DNA of 64,000 nt. It comes from Sporocytophaga myxococcoides DSM 11118 (GTDB lineage Bacteria; Bacteroidota; Bacteroidia; Cytophagales; Cytophagaceae). The translations under genes were made by a program, and so were the position numbers. The stretch covers positions 227,092 through 291,091 of the forward strand of contig NZ_KE384561.1 of the NCBI RefSeq assembly GCF_000426725.1, written 5' to 3'. Positions 9,931-18,254 of this stretch are shown one piece after another; within the stretch, counting starts at the first letter, position 1; each line of letters opens with the position of its first letter. Below the pieces are notes generated by a model that had not been told where the DNA came from, searched no databases, and saw only the letters and a list, made by a program, of their open reading frames with translations.

Positions 9931-11148
9931 TTATTTACTTTCTATATAAGGGTATACGATTTCCCAAAAACTATTTACTCTTGCTGACCATGTATTTTTC
10001 TCAGCAAATTGAATTCTGAACTTTCTATTTTCCTCATTGTCGCTTTTTATAGCTTCTTCAATCTTGTTCAGAAAGTCTTCATGCGTGTCTGCAAGGTAAG
10101 CTGCTTCTCTGAAGTCGTTGATATCATCAGAGAACCTCGATGAAACTACTGGTGTTCCTGTAGCCAGATATTCATTCACTTTAAGAGGATAAATACTTTT
10201 TGTCAGATCATTGCACACGAAAGGAATGATAGCACAATTAATGTTTTGAAGATAGCCAGGCAATTCTTCCAGCTTTTTCCCTCCTGTAATGACAACATTA
10301 GGATATTTATCCAGACCGAAGTCCTTATATGTTTCATATTTACTAGGACCAACAAGCAACAGAATTTTATCCTTATGAAATTCTGCAATTTTTTTCAGTA
10401 GCAAGTAGTCTACTCTCAGCTTATCAAGGTTACCTACATAACCAATTACTTTTTTGTTATTACCTTCCAACTCATTCGGCTTATCTAGTTTAGTGAATGC
10501 GGCAGTTTTGAATAATTCCACATCCGCTGCATTAGGAAGGTAATGCACATCTGAAGAATACACCTTCATTAGTTTTGTCAATTGCTGAGAAGTAGCTAGT
10601 GTAAGATCCGCAGAAGCGACAGCATTCTTTTCTAACCTTGGCCCATGCTTAGATGTATAACCACTCTGAGCAATATCATCTACAGTTTGATAAATCTTTA
10701 GTAAGGGCCTTATCTTTTCAGGAAGTTGTCTGACATAAAATGGATTAAAGGAATTTATAAAGATATATTTCTTTACATCATAATCCTTTATGATCCTGGA
10801 TATGGTCATAGAAATCAGCTTGTCATTTGCGAATGACAATGCATCATAAAAATATCCTGAAGGAAGAAAATTATTGGGTATTGTTAATGGAGGTGTAACT
10901 GCTGTAAAGTTATCAGATACCCCTTTAACTTTTTTATATATGTTTTTACCAAAAATTAAAGCCGATTTTCTTGTTTGAATTTTTGGGCTTCTATTTTGTG
11001 TTATAAAATCTTTTATGGTAAACGGATTGTCAATATAAAAAACCCGATTGCTTTTTGAAAACTCCTTTGCTAGCGAATATGAAGTTGATGAATAATTACC
11101 ATCCCATCTTGGAAGGGCAAAAAAGATAATATCTAAATCACGATTCAT
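9931..11148 (-). CDS. GT-B fold glycosyltransferase (GT4/GT1-like)
   Basis: This 405-residue cytoplasmic protein has the two-Rossmann pattern of GT-B enzymes. The N-terminal half includes DIIFFALPRWDGNYSS and IFINSFNPFY. The C-terminal donor-binding half includes KVIGYVGNLD, LLLVGPSKYE and the LKVNEYLATGTPVVSS motif, the E-x7-E-like nucleotide-sugar site. It resembles TuaH-like teichuronic/exopolysaccharide transferases. It probably adds one sugar of the repeat unit to the lipid-linked acceptor. It starts only 3 nt after the flippase stop, so the two are co-translated. Confidence 0.85.
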   Translation of the reverse strand: MNRDLDIIFFALPRWDGNYSSTSYSLAKEFSKSNRVFYIDNPFTIKDFITQNRSPKIQTRKSALIFGKNIYKKVKGVSDNFTAVTPPLTIPNNFLPSGYFYDALSFANDKLISMTISRIIKDYDVKKYIFINSFNPFYVRQLPEKIRPLLKIYQTVDDIAQSGYTSKHGPRLEKNAVASADLTLATSQQLTKLMKVYSSDVHYLPNAADVELFKTAAFTKLDKPNELEGNNKKVIGYVGNLDKLRVDYLLLKKIAEFHKDKILLLVGPSKYETYKDFGLDKYPNVVITGGKKLEELPGYLQNINCAIIPFVCNDLTKSIYPLKVNEYLATGTPVVSSRFSDDINDFREAAYLADTHEDFLNKIEEAIKSDNEENRKFRIQFAEKNTWSARVNSFWEIVYPYIESK

Positions 11149-11151
11149 AAA

Positions 11152-12513
11152 TCAATTTTTTATATTTATCTGTAATCCGCCAAGCTTCATCTTTGTAACT
11201 ACGATGTTAAAAACATCTATATAAAAATTCCTGGCATACATGAAGGTATTGATTGTCTTGATATCCAGTAATCTTTTTAATATAATTTGATTCAGGGTAA
11301 ATACAATTGCATATGTGGTTAATGTTCCATACACCGCTCCTATCAAGCCAAATCGGGATATATACAAGTAATTAAACAGCGCAGTCAAACATGCTCCGAA
11401 GATTACGAAATAGAAGTTAACTTTGGGCTTCCCTATTGAATCCAGCACAGTTCCAAACTGACGAGCATAAGGCACAAAAAAGCTATATATGATTGTCACT
11501 TGCAGAATTGGCACAGTATCCAAATAATTATCTCCAGCGATCACCTGAATAATAAATTTAGGAAAGACAAGAACAAATATCATTGCAGGTAGCATGATTG
11601 CTATAAGGATTCCAACTGATTTTTCATATAAATACTTTACAGCTGAGGGGCCTTCAGATTGCATTCTTTTGGCGCTCTGTGGAAATACAATTGTTGCTAC
11701 AGATAAAGTAGGAGCTTCAATGAGTGTTGAGATACGCAGAGCAGCGGTGTATGTTGCTACAGAGGCTGTAGATATCATAGAGCCAAGCATTGCCTGATCT
11801 ATATTTTTATTTACCATTGCACTCACGTTTGTGCCAAAGGTATATTTACCGTAGTGAAAAATTTTATTAAACCATTCTTTACTTAACGAAGCAGAAAACT
11901 CAAGCCCTTTCCTTACTGCCAGATAACTTACCAGAGACCCAATCAGAGCAGCAATTGTCTGAACGTTTACAAGAGTAACAAGACTATACTGAAAATCTAA
12001 GAGGTAACTTATTAAAATGAATAGGAAAATAGTACCATATCTCGCTAGTGTTGCGATAAAAACACCTTTAAAGTCCCCCCTTGCATGTTGTATAAATTCA
12101 AATTGCGTTGAAGGAATCAAAGCAAAAGAAGTAAGCAATGAATAATAAAGCATTACATCCAGGTTAGGTGCCTTCCATAAATCTGTTAGGTAAGATGCAA
12201 TAGCTGCAATAATAACTGAGGTAGCCAGAGTAAATACAACATTCATTACAAGGGAAGCTGTATTAATAAAAGGATGTTCAGCTTCTGGTTCTGAAGCCAA
12301 AAACTTTACTTGAGAATTTCTGATTAATCCGGCTCTGGCTGTTTCAATCAGATAAAATATTGTAGTAAAAAGGGCATATATACCGAACTCAGTTTTAGAA
12401 TATGTTCTTACAAGAAAGTAGAACCCGCCAAAATTAAAAAATATGATGGCAAACTTTTGAAGGGTCGTATATATACCCGACTGAATCCAGTATGAATCTT
12501 TAGAAAATTTCAT
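11152..12513 (-). CDS. Wzx-like oligosaccharide flippase
   Basis: This 453-residue polytopic membrane protein has about 12-14 hydrophobic segments spread over its length and the general MOP/polysaccharide-transport look: an early aromatic FNFGGFYFLVRTYSKTEFG, and NIDQAMLGSMISTASVATYTA in the middle. Members of this family move undecaprenyl-linked repeat units across the inner membrane for Wzy polymerisation. It lies directly between the Wzc-like and glycosyltransferase genes, and its stop is 3 nt before the next start. The C-terminal tail (MKLGGLQINIKN) is soluble. Confidence 0.85.
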   Translation of the reverse strand: MKFSKDSYWIQSGIYTTLQKFAIIFFNFGGFYFLVRTYSKTEFGIYALFTTIFYLIETARAGLIRNSQVKFLASEPEAEHPFINTASLVMNVVFTLATSVIIAAIASYLTDLWKAPNLDVMLYYSLLTSFALIPSTQFEFIQHARGDFKGVFIATLARYGTIFLFILISYLLDFQYSLVTLVNVQTIAALIGSLVSYLAVRKGLEFSASLSKEWFNKIFHYGKYTFGTNVSAMVNKNIDQAMLGSMISTASVATYTAALRISTLIEAPTLSVATIVFPQSAKRMQSEGPSAVKYLYEKSVGILIAIMLPAMIFVLVFPKFIIQVIAGDNYLDTVPILQVTIIYSFFVPYARQFGTVLDSIGKPKVNFYFVIFGACLTALFNYLYISRFGLIGAVYGTLTTYAIVFTLNQIILKRLLDIKTINTFMYARNFYIDVFNIVVTKMKLGGLQINIKN

Positions 12514-12621
12514 TCTTCTTCTGAATATTAAAAATAAATTATATAATCTGAACCTTATCCCCTATAAGCAATGGTTCTGTGCGCAAAAATCTATATTGTT
12601 ACTTTTATAAGACTTCATTAA

Positions 12622-14790
12622 TTATAAAATAATATGATCCGGTTCAACCTTATTAAGTACAAATCCCGCAAATTTTCCATTCAAACTTGAAAGGAAATCG
12701 AAGGATCTTTTATCTACATTTTTAATTTCAGAGTCTGCTGATATCACACCGATTACCTTATCGGCGTAAATTACGAACTCATATGCATCCGGATATTCAT
12801 TAAGATCTGATGCTTCAAGCAGTATGAAATCATACTTCTCTTTAGCCATATTCAGAAATTCAACAAAGTTTCTGCCAGCAAAAAATTCCGAAGGTGATGC
12901 TAATGTATTTTTTGATGCAATCAGATCAACTCCATTTATATCCGTTTTAGTAATAAGATTAAATCCACACTGAGCCAAATCTTTATTACTATTGGTATCA
13001 TCCAGATTTAAATAATTCTCAATTTTAACTTTAGCAGAAAGAGCTCTTGTAATATTATTACCTTTCAGATTGCTGTCAATAATCAGAATTCTATTGTTGT
13101 TAAGACTTAAAGTATTTGCCAGTGCTAGTATAGAAAATGATTTCCCCTGTCCTTTTTGTGTACTGGTAAAGAGGAAAACTTTTGAATTCGATTGCTCCAT
13201 CTGGAAGCGCACTTTTCTTAATTGGTTTCTGAATGCATCATTGGAATTACTAGCATCTATAGCTGTTAAAAGGTTTCCCTTTTTGATGTTAATTTTCTGA
13301 AGGCTGCCCAAAAGAACAAAGTTTGTAAGATTTACAAAATTTGAAGGAGTCCTTACACTCACATCCAGATATTCAAGCACAAATACAAACACAATGCAGA
13401 ATGTAAAGCTTATCACACCCGCGAGTATTGTGAGCAGTGACTTATTAGTTGGTTGCGGACCATTTGCCGGAAGTCCTAGCTCTGATTGACGAATATTACC
13501 CGCATTGGCCGAAGTACTTTTAGCTGCATTAAATTTATCCAGAATTCTCAGATACTCTTCTTTCGCAACAGACACAGCCAATTCAAGCCTGGATATCGCT
13601 GTTTCCTTAGTCGCAAAATTTGAAAGATTTCCCTTCAAACTTATAATCGAACTTTCAATAGAACTAAGATTTTCAGTAGCTATCTCTAGTTCAATTTCAG
13701 TATTGATCTTTTTCTCCATCAGATCTATTCCAGCATTGCTGATACTGCCACCTGTATTCTCATTAAGAGATCTTGATATCTGATTCTCCAACTGATTTCT
13801 TAGAGAATTAAGGGAGTCTCTAAGTATTTTGTTAGTCATACCGGACACTACATATCTATTATTGAGGTCCGAAATTTTACCTTTCAAATCATAAATTTTT
13901 GAATTGGAGCTACCACTTGACACTTCAGATTCATCTATACCACCTCTGTTCAGTTCCTTTTTAATTAATGCAAGAGCTCTCTTTAATGCTTGTATTTTTT
14001 TGTATTCCTCTTCCCTGCTTAATTCCAATCGTGCTGCCTGATCAAGTTTCGCCTGAGTTTCCAAACCATAGTTGGTAACAGCATGCAGCTCTTTGAATTT
14101 ATTCAAAGAATCAATTTTACTATCCAACTCTTCTTTCTTTTCTACTAGAATTTTAGAATAGTAATTTAATGATGACTCACTTTTCTGATTTTTTATGTAT
14201 GCGTAATATCTTGTAACTTCATCACATAACACGTTTACAGCATAAGCAGATAATTTAGGATTGGTTGAAGAGAATTTCACTTCAATATAGTCGCTGTTAG
14301 GAACCCTAGTAACAGTAAAGTTATCCGTAAGTGTCGGATACTCGTATCCAAGGATTTTCAATACTTTAACTGCATTCATCTCGCGGTCATCATTACCATA
14401 AATGATATCAAGAGAATCATACTTTGCTTTGTAAACCTTTACAATTTCTGTTAACTCTTCAGTATTAAATTCATCCTTTACTTTATAAACCTTTCCGAAT
14501 GGTTGTTCAGAACGCAGGTCATTTAATACAAGCCTGTACGACACAAGACTCATACAATGTGGAGAGTTTATTATTTCAGTAAGGTTATTGAATTTATTGG
14601 TAATAGTAACCGCATTCTCATTTTTCTCATCATTTCTTTCTGTAAACCCGGTGGCCAGCTGAGCTGATGAAACGTAAATTTTAGGAGCTCTTGATACAAG
14701 TAAAAATGTTGCCATTGAACTCAAAATGGTAATACCTAAAATCAGCCATTTTCTTTTCAATAAAACCTTTAAAAAAAGTTTAAAATCCAT
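12622..14790 (-). CDS. Wzc-like polysaccharide co-polymerase with degenerate tyrosine-kinase domain
   Basis: The 722-residue protein starts with a transmembrane segment (about 15-32), has a Wzz periplasmic domain with long coiled coils (about 35-440), a second transmembrane segment (about 450-475), and a cytoplasmic BY-kinase-like domain (about 510-722). The kinase domain keeps a Walker A (KGQGKSF, about 540) and a Walker A'-like RILIIDSNLKGNN. Its Walker B position reads FILLEASDL, with Glu where Asp is usual, and the C-terminus lacks the tyrosine cluster (it ends KVEPDHIIL). It therefore probably controls chain length and assembly, with ATP binding but doubtful autophosphorylation. It is first in the operon, 108 bp before the flippase. 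Confidence 0.85.
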   Translation of the reverse strand: MDFKLFLKVLLKRKWLILGITILSSMATFLLVSRAPKIYVSSAQLATGFTERNDEKNENAVTITNKFNNLTEIINSPHCMSLVSYRLVLNDLRSEQPFGKVYKVKDEFNTEELTEIVKVYKAKYDSLDIIYGNDDREMNAVKVLKILGYEYPTLTDNFTVTRVPNSDYIEVKFSSTNPKLSAYAVNVLCDEVTRYYAYIKNQKSESSLNYYSKILVEKKEELDSKIDSLNKFKELHAVTNYGLETQAKLDQAARLELSREEEYKKIQALKRALALIKKELNRGGIDESEVSSGSSNSKIYDLKGKISDLNNRYVVSGMTNKILRDSLNSLRNQLENQISRSLNENTGGSISNAGIDLMEKKINTEIELEIATENLSSIESSIISLKGNLSNFATKETAISRLELAVSVAKEEYLRILDKFNAAKSTSANAGNIRQSELGLPANGPQPTNKSLLTILAGVISFTFCIVFVFVLEYLDVSVRTPSNFVNLTNFVLLGSLQKINIKKGNLLTAIDASNSNDAFRNQLRKVRFQMEQSNSKVFLFTSTQKGQGKSFSILALANTLSLNNNRILIIDSNLKGNNITRALSAKVKIENYLNLDDTNSNKDLAQCGFNLITKTDINGVDLIASKNTLASPSEFFAGRNFVEFLNMAKEKYDFILLEASDLNEYPDAYEFVIYADKVIGVISADSEIKNVDKRSFDFLSSLNGKFAGFVLNKVEPDHIIL

Positions 14791-14916
14791 GCTAAATACA
14801 ATTTTATTATTTATCGCTTATTACAAATTTAACAAATTATATTCATTAAACTTATGATGTTCTTTACTAATATTTACTTAAATTAAGCCTAAATTTCGAA
14901 CTTTAATTAATTTAAC

Positions 14917-16086
14917 ATGAATATTTTTGAAGTACTATTCTGGCTAGGAATTTTCACAATTTTTTATTCTTATATAGGGTATGGCATTTTGTTATTTGCA
15001 CTGGTTAAAATCAAACGTATTTTCAATCCTGTTACCTCTACTTCAGATCCTGATTTTGAACCTGAAGTTTCCTTTATAGTCCCATCATACAATGAAGCTG
15101 GCATAATTGAAGACAAAATCAGAAACTGTCTTTCTTTTGATTATCCTACAGAAAAACTAAACGTAATTTTTATTACAGACGGATCTAATGATGGAACTCC
15201 AGAAATTGCTTCGCGATATAAAGGAGTAACTGTACTTCATGAAGCCAAAAGAGGTGGTAAATCTGCAGCGGAAAATCGATCAATGAAATTTGTGAATACT
15301 CCTATTGTCATCTTTTCTGATGCTAATACCATATTACCCGCCAATGCTATCAGGGAAATCGTTAAGCATTATGCTGACCCTGCTGTTGGAGCTGTATCAG
15401 GTGAAAAAAGAATTTTAAAGAAAGAAAAGGATTCGGCATCTGGCGCAGGTGAAGGAATCTATTGGAAATATGAGTCTTTTTTAAAACGTATGGATTCCGA
15501 ACTGCTAACAATAGTAGGTGCGGCAGGAGAATTATTCTCTTTTAGAAAAGAATTATTTTCAGACCTGGAAGAAGATACCATTCTGGATGACTTTATGGTA
15601 TCAATGAGAATTGCTTCACAGGGGTATAGAGTTATATATGAACCTAAAGCTTATGCTATGGAAACAGCTTCTGAAAGTGTTACTGAAGAACTTAAACGTA
15701 AAATAAGAATCAGTGCTGGAGCCTGGCAGTCGATGGTGCGTCTTAGTTATGTATTAAATCCATTCAAACATTTTACCCTTACATTTCAATATATCTCTCA
15801 TAGGGTTTTAAGATGGACGCTTGCCCCTTTATTTTTACTTATGCTGATTCCTCTCAATTTTCTTTTAATCAATAATTCCCCCTTGTATGAGGTTATACTT
15901 GCCGGGCAATTATCCTTTTATGCATTGGCTCTTCTAGGTTGGTATTTAGAAAATAAACAAATCAGAATAAAGGCATTATTTGTTCCTTACTATTTCTTTA
16001 TCATGAATTATGCTGTTTATCTAGGCTTATTTAGGTACCTGAAAGGAAAACAATCAGCAGTTTGGGAAAAAGCAAAAAGAGCTTAA
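14917..16086 (+). CDS. Membrane GT2 family glycosyltransferase
   Basis: The 389-residue protein has an N-terminal membrane segment (residues 4-30), a GT-A catalytic domain (about 45-270) and three C-terminal membrane segments. Visible GT2 motifs are SFIVPSYNEA, ITDGSNDGT, the metal-binding FSDANT and the catalytic TILDDF, with the acceptor-side RKIRISAGAW. It resembles processive poly-GlcNAc/hyaluronan-type synthases, though many such enzymes transfer single sugars. It is divergent from the Wzc-like gene with only 126 bp between them, so the two promoters share that spacer. A strong terminator follows. Confidence 0.85.
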   Translation: MNIFEVLFWLGIFTIFYSYIGYGILLFALVKIKRIFNPVTSTSDPDFEPEVSFIVPSYNEAGIIEDKIRNCLSFDYPTEKLNVIFITDGSNDGTPEIASRYKGVTVLHEAKRGGKSAAENRSMKFVNTPIVIFSDANTILPANAIREIVKHYADPAVGAVSGEKRILKKEKDSASGAGEGIYWKYESFLKRMDSELLTIVGAAGELFSFRKELFSDLEEDTILDDFMVSMRIASQGYRVIYEPKAYAMETASESVTEELKRKIRISAGAWQSMVRLSYVLNPFKHFTLTFQYISHRVLRWTLAPLFLLMLIPLNFLLINNSPLYEVILAGQLSFYALALLGWYLENKQIRIKALFVPYYFFIMNYAVYLGLFRYLKGKQSAVWEKAKRA

Positions 16087-16111
16087 TCAAAGAATAATCA
16101 ATACTCATAAT

Positions 16112-16147
16112 AAAAAGGACTTTCAATTACATTTGAAAGTCCTTTTT
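16112..16147 (+). terminator. Intrinsic terminator after GT2 gene
   Basis: A perfect 15-bp stem (16112-16126 with 16133-16147, AAAAAGGACTTTCAA and its complement) closes a 6-nt loop and ends in a T tract, 25 bp after the GT2 stop codon. Confidence 0.9.
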
Positions 16148-16428
16148 ATTTATCATCAATCTTTACATCTGCACTTTATTAATTCAATAGACTTCAATCC
16201 TCATAAAAGTCTTTCTAACAGAAAGGAAAGAAAGTATATCCTACTGCACAACACTTGTCTAAATAAAGCAAACTTATATTTAAAGAAAAGTCTTTGATTA
16301 CATTAAGAGAATAGTTAAAAAAAAAAAAAAAATATAATTGATAAAGACAATGTATTATCTGACCAATGAGTAAAATAAAGAATCTAATGCTAGCGCCCCA
16401 ATCTTTTTAGAAAACAGATCTCTGTGTA
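16148..16428. other. AT-rich spacer with A16 tract
   Basis: No gene is visible between the two convergent glycosyltransferase genes. The spacer includes an uninterrupted run of 16 A at 16317-16332, a likely length-variable homopolymer. Confidence 0.6.
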
Positions 16429-17658
16429 TTATTTTATCTCTGACTCGACTTCTTCTTCAGCGTTGATGATAATATTTCCTGAATGAGGAGTATGAATAAA
16501 TTTCTTATTAGCGCCTTTCAGCTTAAATAAAGTCAGAAACATCAAAATCAAAACCTTTGGAAGTTCTAATGCGGCATTGAGAGTTTGTTTATTATAATAC
16601 TTATTGGGAATAGACAAAAACACGCTACTGCACTTAACCAATGCAATGGCAACCCAAAAATAAACTCCGGGAAACAAATCAAATGTAAATAGACCTTTTA
16701 AACAGATTGAAATAAAGGCCATTAAGAATACAAAACCCAGCAATAACATTCTTGGCAATAAAAATTGCTGAAATGCTTTGTCAAAAAAATCATAATTACC
16801 TCTTGTCACAAGGTGGTAAAAACCCGATAAAAAATATTTTCTAAAATAATGAAGCTGAGCTGAAATCCATCTCCTTCTTTGATTTTTAAAAACCTCTGAA
16901 TTCTCTACTTTTTCGTCGTAGACATATGCGTCTTCTACATAATCAATTTCCAATCCGTCTCTTAGTATTTTTAACTCAGACTCTTTATCAAAACCACCAA
17001 TAGCATTATTGGTCTTCATTAAAGATTTGTAATACCTGTAGTCAAATGCCATTCCTGACCCTATCAGTCCGGAAGATAAGCCCAGTACTCTATGTCCTTT
17101 CCGGTAAACATGATTATTTATTTCTTCACTGATAGCATCTAGTATAGCAAATTTAGTATTAAGATTCTTCGCAACTCTGTGCCCCTGTATAGCTTTTACA
17201 CCGGTATAGACAAGTCTTGAATTTAGCTTATCGATAAAATCCGGAGCCATTATATTATCTGCATCAAGAATCAACACGTAGTCATATATTTCCGGCAGGA
17301 CATTAAATGCTTCATTAATGGATTTAGCTTTAGTACTTTGATCAAAACTAACTTCCACCAATTTTACTGGCATTGCTTTCAGTAATTCTATACTCGCTGG
17401 CTTTAAAGAATCTGCAATAACTATAACATCAAAACATTCAGCCGGATATGTCTGCTTTAACGCCTCCTTTGCAGTATTCAAAATCACTTCATCTTCTTTA
17501 TAAGATGGTATAAATACAGCAAATTTTTTAAAACTTGTTGAATATGGGGTGCTCTTCGTTTTAACTAGCCTTCCTGCCAAAGCAAAAATAAAAGCATAGA
17601 AAACCGAAATTGATACATAAATAAATACTACTCCCAGAAAAGCATTGAAAAGTACCAT
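16429..17658 (-). CDS. Membrane GT2 family glycosyltransferase (cellulose-synthase-like)
   Basis: I prefer the ATG at 17658 (409 residues); a TTG at 17694 would add 12 residues. An N-terminal membrane helix is followed by a GT-A domain with FIPSYKEDEVI, IVIADSLKP, the metal-binding ILDADN and a QRRRWISAQ motif corresponding to the Q/RxxRW of processive GT2 enzymes. Three to four hydrophobic segments form the C-terminal part. The fold and motifs suit a synthase that polymerises or adds sugars at the inner membrane. It sits convergent to the other GT2 gene at the edge of the exopolysaccharide locus and may serve the same polymer, which is an inference from location. Confidence 0.8.
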   Translation of the reverse strand: MVLFNAFLGVVFIYVSISVFYAFIFALAGRLVKTKSTPYSTSFKKFAVFIPSYKEDEVILNTAKEALKQTYPAECFDVIVIADSLKPASIELLKAMPVKLVEVSFDQSTKAKSINEAFNVLPEIYDYVLILDADNIMAPDFIDKLNSRLVYTGVKAIQGHRVAKNLNTKFAILDAISEEINNHVYRKGHRVLGLSSGLIGSGMAFDYRYYKSLMKTNNAIGGFDKESELKILRDGLEIDYVEDAYVYDEKVENSEVFKNQRRRWISAQLHYFRKYFLSGFYHLVTRGNYDFFDKAFQQFLLPRMLLLGFVFLMAFISICLKGLFTFDLFPGVYFWVAIALVKCSSVFLSIPNKYYNKQTLNAALELPKVLILMFLTLFKLKGANKKFIHTPHSGNIIINAEEEVESEIK

Positions 17659-17694
17659 CAATTGAATGATCTCATGAAAAGAATTGCTTATCAA

Positions 17695-18254
17695 ATATAA
17701 AAAAAAATCGGCTAAACCTTAAATAAATACACTTTTAATATTTTTATTAACTAATATCCTCAAGACCTTTGAATCACTTATAATATTCAGCTATTAAAAT
17801 CAGATTAAAACCAGCAGTGATTTCCAATGAATCAAACTTATATTAGAATAATCCATTTTACCCCTGATTGATTTAAATAAAGCACTCACATTCAATTCAA
17901 CTAAATTTTCATAGTTGCCTTCTAATCAAGCTTTCCCAAATAATCAACATAGGTGTATTGATAAAACGGACCATATTTTAAAAAATAACTTTCAATAAAA
18001 ATTATTACACAACAACAAAAGCAAGAAAAATCACAAAATCACTTTACATCTAAATAAAATAAATATTCGTCGAATTACAAGCAACAAACATTAAACTTCA
18101 TTATCAAATAGAATATACAATCGACCCATTTATTATAAATTTCCAAATTAAATAATACATCAGTTTGCAAAACATCTCCTTTTCAAGAAAAAACAAGAAA
18201 TAATTCTTAATCAAAACACAGACAAAAACTTAAAGAACAACTAACACAACAAAC
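17695..18254. other. AT-rich divergent intergenic region
   Basis: This 560-bp spacer lies between the divergent GT2 and metalloprotease genes and must contain both promoters. I see no ORF, RNA gene or strong hairpin, and did not find a confident Bacteroidota -33/-7 pair. Confidence 0.5.
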
